From the NCBI GenBank assembly GCA_902584445.1, contig CACHZY010000014.1, forward strand, positions 1 through 48,521: a stretch of 48,521 nucleotides of DNA, written 5' to 3'. The translations under genes and the position numbers were made by a program. The notes under the pieces are model-generated. The model did no database searches and had not been told where the DNA came from. It was given only the letters and a program-made list of their open reading frames with translations. Origin of the DNA: an uncultured Bacteroidota bacterium (GTDB lineage: Bacteria; Bacteroidota; Bacteroidia; Flavobacteriales; Flavobacteriaceae). Positions 43,096 through 48,521 of this stretch are shown piece after piece. The number at the start of each line of letters is the position of its first letter. The first letter of the stretch is position 1.

Positions 43096-44997
43096 CTACC
43101 TAACCCTATTATCTGTTCCGTTGTAAATATTTAATGCGTGGTTAAGTACCCTAACTACATATTTATTTGGATCATTTTTGATCATTTCTTTGGATTTCTT
43201 TTCTAGATTACGAACTGCAAAACTAAAATCATCAATAATCAAGGCAGATTGAAGTCTTGTCCACTCGTTATCATTATCAAGGCCTTCGGCAAGTTTTTCT
43301 ATTACACTATCAGTCTGGAAACCAGTTTTCAAAAGCGCTCTCGTTGAGGCTAAAGCTACATTGATTATTTTGTCTGATTCGAGTTTTTCTTGAAGAACAG
43401 AAATTGCTTTATTGGTTATCTTTCTATCCATATTATACAATCCAATAGCCGCCCTATATCTAACTGCTTCGTTTGGATTGTTTAAACCCTCTAATAAAAC
43501 TTTTTCTTCATTTGAGGAGGAAATAATCAATAAATCATTATAAAATTTAGAATCCTCTCTTAAGATTTTATATATAGGTTTATTTTTTGATTTTTCCCAA
43601 TCACGAATAATAGCTTCGGGGATAAGTCCTACATCCAGTACTTTTTCCATCCATTGATTATGTACCTCTCTAAGCTCGTCCAATTTATCTTTGTAATCTG
43701 GATTTTTTGCTAAATCATTAAATTCAAATGGATCAATATTTAAATCAAATAAGGACTCCTTAGGTTTAATAGGTTGAACTAATTGTTTAGCCTCAGGACT
43801 TAGTTTTCCAGCTTTTTCAGCTTTTCGAAGTTCAGTCATTAGTGGACCACTCTCAGGTGTGTTCATAAACTGAATAAAGGGTTTGCTGGGCTCATAATAT
43901 CTTAAATACTTATAATCTTTTGTTCTCACTCCCCTTTGCATATCATAACGCTCATCCATCCTACCCCTTGCAATGTGAACGTGTTCAGACTCAGGATTTA
44001 GTTCATTTCCAAGAAACGCCTTGCCTTGCATTGTTGAAGGAATTTCAGCATTAGCTAAATTTAGAACAGTAGGCGCTAAATCAATGAAGCTGACCAATCG
44101 ATTAATTTCACTACCAGGGTCACTAGGATAGAGGTTCTTATAGGTTTCAGGAATATAGACAATTAGGGGTACTTTAACACCTGTATCAAAAAGCCATCGT
44201 TTATGCCGAGGCAAGCCAGTTCCATGATCAGAATAAAAGAAAATAATTGTATTTTTACTTTGTCCTGCATCCTCCAAATCTTGAAGTAAATTACTTATGA
44301 CCATGTCCATTGTTGCAATATTATCATAATGTCTTGATAATAGCTCCCTAACCAGAGGGGTATCTGGATAATAGGGGGGAACATCCATATCATTAGGATC
44401 GACACGGAGGTTTTCAGGCAGCTCTTTTGTATACTGCTCATGCTTTTGTTTACTATTAATACAGCTTTCATGAGTCATTGTCAAATTAAATATTGAAAAG
44501 AAAGGAGTATCCATTTGAGGTCTATTTTTCCAATGTGCTTGTTTACCTGAATCATCCCATATTTCTCTATTTAAATCAAAATTATAATCCTCCTTTGTAT
44601 TATTAGTACAATAGTACCCCTTACTTCTCAGCACCTCTGGATACATCAATACATCATCTGGTACCCACCCAGCTCTTTTCATCCATGGCTTTGAAGAAGA
44701 CCTCATATCTAATGTTCCAAGAGAGGACGGGTACATTCCAGTAATTATAGAATTTCTGGCTGGAGCACAAACGGGAGCATTTGCAATTGCATTAATATAT
44801 TTAAAACCTATTGATGCTAGACTATCTAATGTTGGAGTATGTGCTTTATTATCTCCATAGCAGCCTAGGTTAGGACTTATATCTTCGACAGTTATCCAAA
44901 GAATATTTGGTGGTTTTGTATTAGTTCTTTCACAACTAAATATTACGCACAGAACTAGTATGTAATTAATAAGTTTAATCTTTTTTATCAAAATCAA
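43096..44997 (-). CDS. Sulfatase (S1 family) with C-terminal HEAT-like repeats
   Basis: A 633-residue S1 sulfatase with a lipoprotein signal ('VIFSC', Cys22). The metal-binding start 'NILWITVEDISPNLGCYG' and the catalytic motif 'CAPARNSIITG' (Cys77, converted to formylglycine) are present, as is 'DTGVKVPLIVY'. After about residue 490 there are helical HEAT-like repeats ('LLEGLNNPNEAVRYRAAIGL', 'LEKLAEGLDNDNEWTRLQSA'-like), an arrangement I know from some heparan- or mucin-active sulfatases. The start is TTG 44997 (or TTG 44991), overlapping the upstream sulfatase stop by 23 nt. It is the last gene of the operon from 47930. Confidence 0.9.
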   Translation of the reverse strand: MILIKKIKLINYILVLCVIFSCERTNTKPPNILWITVEDISPNLGCYGDNKAHTPTLDSLASIGFKYINAIANAPVCAPARNSIITGMYPSSLGTLDMRSSSKPWMKRAGWVPDDVLMYPEVLRSKGYYCTNNTKEDYNFDLNREIWDDSGKQAHWKNRPQMDTPFFSIFNLTMTHESCINSKQKHEQYTKELPENLRVDPNDMDVPPYYPDTPLVRELLSRHYDNIATMDMVISNLLQDLEDAGQSKNTIIFFYSDHGTGLPRHKRWLFDTGVKVPLIVYIPETYKNLYPSDPGSEINRLVSFIDLAPTVLNLANAEIPSTMQGKAFLGNELNPESEHVHIARGRMDERYDMQRGVRTKDYKYLRYYEPSKPFIQFMNTPESGPLMTELRKAEKAGKLSPEAKQLVQPIKPKESLFDLNIDPFEFNDLAKNPDYKDKLDELREVHNQWMEKVLDVGLIPEAIIRDWEKSKNKPIYKILREDSKFYNDLLIISSSNEEKVLLEGLNNPNEAVRYRAAIGLYNMDRKITNKAISVLQEKLESDKIINVALASTRALLKTGFQTDSVIEKLAEGLDNDNEWTRLQSALIIDDFSFAVRNLEKKSKEMIKNDPNKYVVRVLNHALNIYNGTDNRVR

Positions 44998-46546
44998 ATT
45001 GTTTGGCCCAATTAAAATACTCTTTTTTTAAATTTTCTGTCTTTTCTGGTTCTTTTTCTAAAAGGTCATTTTCTTCTATAGGGTCTTCTTTAAGGTTATA
45101 AAGCTCCCATTTATTTTTGTTTGAAACTAATTTCCAATCTCGATCCCTAATTGCTTTTCCATTCCTCCATTGCCAGAAAATTGGCGTTGCTCTTTCATAA
45201 TTTTGGTTTTCCCCCTTTATTGCAGATAAAAAACTTTTTCCATCAGCTGGTATTATGTTTTGACCATTTAATCTTTTGGGATATTCGACTTTTAAGATCT
45301 CTTGGAAGGTAGGTAAGACATCTATAAAATGTATAGGTGTCCTTGCAATAGTATTTTTATGTTTTATACCTTTTGGCCAAAAAGCAATTAGTGGAGTTTT
45401 AATCCCTCCTTCATGACTCCAGTTTTTGTATTCTCTATACGGAGTGTTACTTACATTTGCCCAGCTTTTACCTAAAGATTTCCAATTGGTTAATGTTCCA
45501 ATTTCTCCTGATCCACCACTTAGGTTTACAACCTCACTCGAGCCTCCATTATCTGAGGCAAAAACAATAAGCGTATTATCTAATTCCCTCTTATTCTCTA
45601 ACATAGAAAGTATTTTCCCAATATTCTGATCCAGCCGATCAATCATTGCAGCATATACCTCCATTGCTCTGCTTTCCTCGGCTCTCTCATCCTTGCTTAG
45701 GCTCCCCCAGTCTTTGTAAGCAGGATCTGATAGTGAGGCATCTTTGGGAATAATGCCAAGTTCTTTTTGTTTTTTAAATCTATCTTGACGAATTTTTTTA
45801 TAACCAACACTATAGCGGTCTTTATATTTTTCAATATCCTCTGGCCATGCCATTAGGGGGTCATGAGGTGCAGTGTAGGCGAGGTAAAGAAAAAAAGGTT
45901 TTTTCTCGTCAATATTATTGATCCAATTAAGTGCATAATTTGTAAAAACATCTGTGGTATAAAAATCCTTTGACTTGGGAGTATAAGGATTAAAAACTTC
46001 TCCTTCGATTACCCAATTTCTGTAGGTTGTAGGGCTTCTTTTCATCCAACCTTTTTGAGCTGGTTGACCTTCTCCAGTTCTTTTTACTCCTGGATTAAAA
46101 TGATTAGATGCACCATCTAAAAGCCCACTGTAATGATCAAATCCTCTCGTAATTGGGTTTTCTATACTGTGATGTTTTCCAGACCAAAAAGTTGTATAAC
46201 CGGCTGATTTAAATAGTTCTCCTAAAGTAATAGCATTTTGCATTTTTAGTCTAAAGGTCTGATGATAGCCAATTTGCTGAGAATATAAACCTGTTAAAAT
46301 ACAAGCCCTAGATGGAAAACATTTTGAAGTATTATAGGCGTTGGTAAACCTTACCCCTTCAAAAGCTAAACGATCAATATTTGGAGTTTCAATCTCACTA
46401 CCATAAGCTCCTATGTCTGAGAACCCCATATCATCTACAAGTATTAAGATGACATTTGGGGGTTGTAAAGCAATAGGTGATTTATTACATTTTGTAAAAA
46501 TTAGAAGAATTAATGCAATAGTTAGGATGCAATTTCTATAATTCAC
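44975..46546 (-). CDS. Arylsulfatase (S1 family), lipoprotein
   Basis: A sulfatase with 'NVILILVDDMGFSDIGAYG' (metal site) and the catalytic motif 'CFPSRACILTG', where Cys76 of this start becomes formylglycine. 'FWSGKHHSIENPITRGFDHY', 'ASDNGG' and 'SHEGGIKTPLIAFWPKGI' are the other S1 hallmarks. The start is set at GTG 46546 since it gives a compact lipoprotein signal ('NYRNCILTIALILLIFTKC') and only 11 nt overlap with the upstream stop; ATG 46573 and ATG 46585 are possible and would give longer, less usual N-termini. The middle residues match sulfatases that act on sulfated polysaccharides. Confidence 0.9.
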   Translation of the reverse strand: MNYRNCILTIALILLIFTKCNKSPIALQPPNVILILVDDMGFSDIGAYGSEIETPNIDRLAFEGVRFTNAYNTSKCFPSRACILTGLYSQQIGYHQTFRLKMQNAITLGELFKSAGYTTFWSGKHHSIENPITRGFDHYSGLLDGASNHFNPGVKRTGEGQPAQKGWMKRSPTTYRNWVIEGEVFNPYTPKSKDFYTTDVFTNYALNWINNIDEKKPFFLYLAYTAPHDPLMAWPEDIEKYKDRYSVGYKKIRQDRFKKQKELGIIPKDASLSDPAYKDWGSLSKDERAEESRAMEVYAAMIDRLDQNIGKILSMLENKRELDNTLIVFASDNGGSSEVVNLSGGSGEIGTLTNWKSLGKSWANVSNTPYREYKNWSHEGGIKTPLIAFWPKGIKHKNTIARTPIHFIDVLPTFQEILKVEYPKRLNGQNIIPADGKSFLSAIKGENQNYERATPIFWQWRNGKAIRDRDWKLVSNKNKWELYNLKEDPIEENDLLEKEPEKTENLKKEYFNWAKQFDFDKKD

Positions 46547-47930
46547 GAATCTTAATATTTTTAAACTTAACATCACCTGGACCATGGTCTTGTAATAAAA
46601 TCCTTCCACTCATTCCAACACCAAATCCTTGATGTTTAGCATACTTGCTTTTTTGGATTAAATTTTTAAAAGTTTGTGAAAAGCGGTCATATTCAACCAC
46701 TTTAATATTATTAATCCAATGCTCTACATTCCCTCCTTTAACAAATATTCTTGCCCTATTCCAGCTACCAGAACTATTTGCTCTTATATTATCTCGATTT
46801 TTTTCAGATAAATTTTCAGCAGCTATTAAATCATATAGAGAACCAATTGTTCTATTACCACCTACTCCTTGACTGTGATCGGCGTGTTTCTTGTCCAATA
46901 CTTGGAATTCTAAACCTATACCCCTTCCATCACCTTTTTCAAGTGCATCTACAAAATATTTTACTCCGCTGTTTCCTCCCTCCTGAAGTAAAAAATCAAC
47001 TTCTAGTTCAAAATCTCCAAATTTTTTAACGGTTACTATATCACCAGCGGTATTTGGGTCTCTTTTCATTTTATGTTTTGGAAAGTGAATTGTTCCATCT
47101 TCGATTGAAATTATCTGATTTGGAAAATCACTTTTCTTAGCTGCTTTCCATCCTTTAGATGTTTTTCCATCCCAAAGAAGAACCCAGCCTTTACTTTTCT
47201 CCTCAGGGGTTAATGTGTTTTTTAAATAACTTATTTGTCTAGCATAAGGCATGCTGGGTGTTTTTCTAGACTCAAGATCTTCTGTAACTATTCTTATATT
47301 TTTCCACTTTATAGTTTTTCCTTCAAGCTCTTTTCCCTTGATGGAATGAACCTGAAGTGCTATAAAACCTTCAGAGGTCATATCATCTACTAGATTTGAA
47401 CATTGAATTCCATTAACGAAAGTTTTAATTGAATTACCAATTGCTTCAATCCTGACCTTATTCCAATAACCATTTCTAAATGCACCACTTCCATTTTTAT
47501 TCATCGTTAGTGGGTATAACCATCCTCTTCTTCCCTCATCGTAAATTCCACCAGTCCACGCTCTTTCACTTGTATCTAGCTCCGATTGATACCCGTGAAC
47601 TCTGCCGTTCCTATAATTTTTTATTGAATTTGATCTAAATTGAATACCTGAGTTTAGACCAGGCGATACTAGAACCTCAACTTCAAAAATGAAATCTGAA
47701 TACTTTTTCTTTGTACACAAAAAAGTATTTGGTGTACCAGCTCTGGAAGTACCGACAATAGCATCACCTTCAATTGTGTATTTCGCAGTTCCATTTTTTA
47801 TTTCCCATCCAGATAGGTTTTTTCCGTTGAATAGTTTTTTCCAGTCAGATTGTGCCTTAACTCCAAGAGAAAAGATTATAGTTGTAATTATCAATAGTAG
47901 TTTAGTAAAAATTTTAAATTTGTTTTTCAT
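46536..47930 (-). CDS. Exported protein with two DUF1080 domains
   Basis: A 464-residue protein with signal 'KIFTKLLLIITTIIFSLGVKA'. The first DUF1080 domain (about 30-215) has 'LFNGKNLSGWEIKNG', 'NSGIQFRSNS' and 'GGIYDEGRRGWLYP'; the second (about 250-464) has 'LLWDGKTSKGWKA', 'GGNSGVKYFVD', 'WNRARIFVKGGNVEHWIN' and 'GPGDVKFKNIKI'. Two copies in one chain suggest cleavage of a keto-disaccharide plus binding, or two active sites. ATG 47930 gives a normal signal; ATG 47942 would add four residues. The operator and promoter just upstream (47957-47997) control it, and the two sulfatase genes follow with overlaps. Confidence 0.9.
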   Translation of the reverse strand: MKNKFKIFTKLLLIITTIIFSLGVKAQSDWKKLFNGKNLSGWEIKNGTAKYTIEGDAIVGTSRAGTPNTFLCTKKKYSDFIFEVEVLVSPGLNSGIQFRSNSIKNYRNGRVHGYQSELDTSERAWTGGIYDEGRRGWLYPLTMNKNGSGAFRNGYWNKVRIEAIGNSIKTFVNGIQCSNLVDDMTSEGFIALQVHSIKGKELEGKTIKWKNIRIVTEDLESRKTPSMPYARQISYLKNTLTPEEKSKGWVLLWDGKTSKGWKAAKKSDFPNQIISIEDGTIHFPKHKMKRDPNTAGDIVTVKKFGDFELEVDFLLQEGGNSGVKYFVDALEKGDGRGIGLEFQVLDKKHADHSQGVGGNRTIGSLYDLIAAENLSEKNRDNIRANSSGSWNRARIFVKGGNVEHWINNIKVVEYDRFSQTFKNLIQKSKYAKHQGFGVGMSGRILLQDHGPGDVKFKNIKIREL

Positions 47931-47956
47931 TGTTAAATCCATTAATTATTTGAATA

Positions 47957-47972
47957 TTGTGTGCGCACACAA
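47957..47972. promoter_or_regulatory. 16-bp perfect palindrome, operator between the DUF1080 and sulfatase genes
   Basis: TTGTGTGCGCACACAA is exactly self-complementary. It overlaps the -7 box of the leftward DUF1080 promoter and covers the predicted transcription start, as expected for a repressor site, and it is 37 nt from the rightward sulfatase GTG. The central CG step fits a LacI-family or GntR-family regulator. Confidence 0.75.
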
Positions 47973-47997
47973 ATGTAACGTCTTAATGTTTAATCAA
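47970..47997 (-). promoter_or_regulatory. Promoter of the DUF1080-sulfatase operon
   Basis: On the minus strand TTG (47995-47997), a 17-nt spacer and TACATTTG (47970-47977) give a full Flavobacteriia promoter. The -7 box shares its last three bases with the palindrome at 47957-47972. Confidence 0.7.
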
Positions 47998-48008
47998 AAA
48001 ATTATTAA

Positions 48009-48521
48009 GTGAAAATAAAACTAGTCATATTTATATCCGTAATTACGTGTAGTTGCAATATTACTTCTAAAGAAAATCTGAACAAACCTAATATTATATT
48101 TATGATGTCTGACGATCACACAAGTCAGGCCTGGGGAATTTATGGAGGTGTTTTAGAAAAATACGCAATAAATAAAAATATTAAACGCTTAGCGGCCGAA
48201 GGAGTGGTTCTGGAAAATGCTTTCTGTACAAATTCTATTTGTGTTCCTAGCCGCGCATCAATACTTACTGGACAATACAGTCATAAAAACCAAGTTTATA
48301 CTCTAACAGATGCACTTGAACCGGATAAACTTAACGTTGCAAAGATTTTAAGAAATTCTGGATATCAGACTGCTCTGGTAGGTAAGTGGCACCTTAAAAA
48401 ACAACCTTCAGGGTTTGATTATTTCAATGTGCTTCCTGGTCAGGGAAGATATAATAATCCATTATTAAAGAATATTCATAATTGGGAGGATGGGAATAAA
48501 GGTGGAAAAGTATTCGAAGGT
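48009..48521 (+). CDS. Sulfatase (S1 family), 3' partial
   Basis: The first 171 codons of a third sulfatase, cut by the window end. GTG 48009 follows an in-frame TAA, so it is the first possible start. The N-terminus 'KIKLVIFISVITCSC' is a lipoprotein signal; 'NIIFMMSDDHTSQAWGIYG' is the metal site, and 'CVPSRASILTGQY' the catalytic motif with Cys78, which is to become formylglycine. 'ALVGKWHLKKQPSGFDYF' is the Lys-His segment of the active site. It is divergent from the DUF1080 operon and shares its operator region. Confidence 0.92.
   Translation, partial: MKIKLVIFISVITCSCNITSKENLNKPNIIFMMSDDHTSQAWGIYGGVLEKYAINKNIKRLAAEGVVLENAFCTNSICVPSRASILTGQYSHKNQVYTLTDALEPDKLNVAKILRNSGYQTALVGKWHLKKQPSGFDYFNVLPGQGRYNNPLLKNIHNWEDGNKGGKVFEG

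Noticed and set aside
1-48521. CRISPR arrays, insertion sequences, integrases, phage genes or toxin-antitoxin pairs.
   Set aside because: I found no direct repeats with regular spacers, no terminal inverted repeats and no matching proteins on either strand.
35435-48521. A canonical polysaccharide utilisation locus.
   Set aside because: No SusC/SusD-like pair, hybrid two-component or extracytoplasmic sigma/anti-sigma genes are visible; the locus may continue beyond the right end, so I call it only a catabolic cluster.

Overview
The window is a chromosomal segment of an AT-rich Bacteroidota bacterium, most probably a marine member of the Flavobacteriia. The evidence is the conserved gene neighbourhoods (zapA / 6S RNA / rny; START-like / aminotransferase IV / YqgE / HU / fmt / recQ / AAA ATPase / DUF493 / DUF4290 / murA), Bacteroidota promoter boxes of the form TTG-N17-23-TANNTTTG, weak or absent Shine-Dalgarno sequences, many lipoprotein signals, and the mix of sulfatases, DUF1080 proteins and photolyases. 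Nothing suggests a plasmid, phage or transposon: I see no integrase, transposase, CRISPR array or attachment site.

Layout. 1-7.5 kb: end of a coiled-coil gene, zapA, a 6S-like RNA, rny, a TauE/SafE permease, a two-subunit Na+ symporter of the VC_2705 type, a secreted SGNH hydrolase, a sugar isomerase-like protein and a DUF1080 protein. 7.5-15.9 kb: a tRNA with anticodon CAT and a housekeeping block ending in murA. 15.9-23.2 kb: a tightly overlapping leftward operon of eight genes (SRPBCC, SDR, CPD photolyase, 44-residue DUF2256 protein, CRY-DASH, FeS-type 6-4 photolyase/cryptochrome, an atypical photolyase-like protein, TIGR03643), with a 32-bp inverted repeat at its promoter. 23.3-35.3 kb: DUF2911 protein, a solute:Na+ symporter with a PIG-L deacetylase, Maf/KdsC/DUF2520, a fused CcsBA cytochrome c biogenesis protein, a DUF6174 lipoprotein and an MscS-type channel. 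35.4-48.5 kb: a catabolic cluster with a second DUF2911 protein, a GH78-like rhamnosidase, a purple acid phosphatase-like enzyme, a DUF6807-DUF1080 fusion, a Gfo/Idh/MocA oxidoreductase, two sulfatases, a double-DUF1080 protein and the start of a divergent third sulfatase.

How the genes work together. The photolyase operon looks like one light-damage module: four flavoproteins from four lineages of the photolyase/cryptochrome superfamily, plus two tiny accessory proteins, co-translated through ATGA-type overlaps. The right-hand cluster looks like oxidative glycan breakdown: sulfatases remove sulfate, a Gfo/Idh/MocA enzyme could oxidise a sugar to a 3-keto form, and DUF1080 proteins could then cleave it. 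Two near-identical palindromes (core GTGTRCGCACAC) precede two transcription units there, and one lies across a predicted transcription start, as expected for a repressor site.

Points most worth a second look: the photolyase operon and its atypical member that lacks the usual flavin-proximal Asn and Trp; the inverted repeat controlling it; a class IV aminotransferase homologue that has lost its PLP lysine; MurA with Asp instead of Cys; and the palindromic operators of the sulfatase/DUF1080 cluster.
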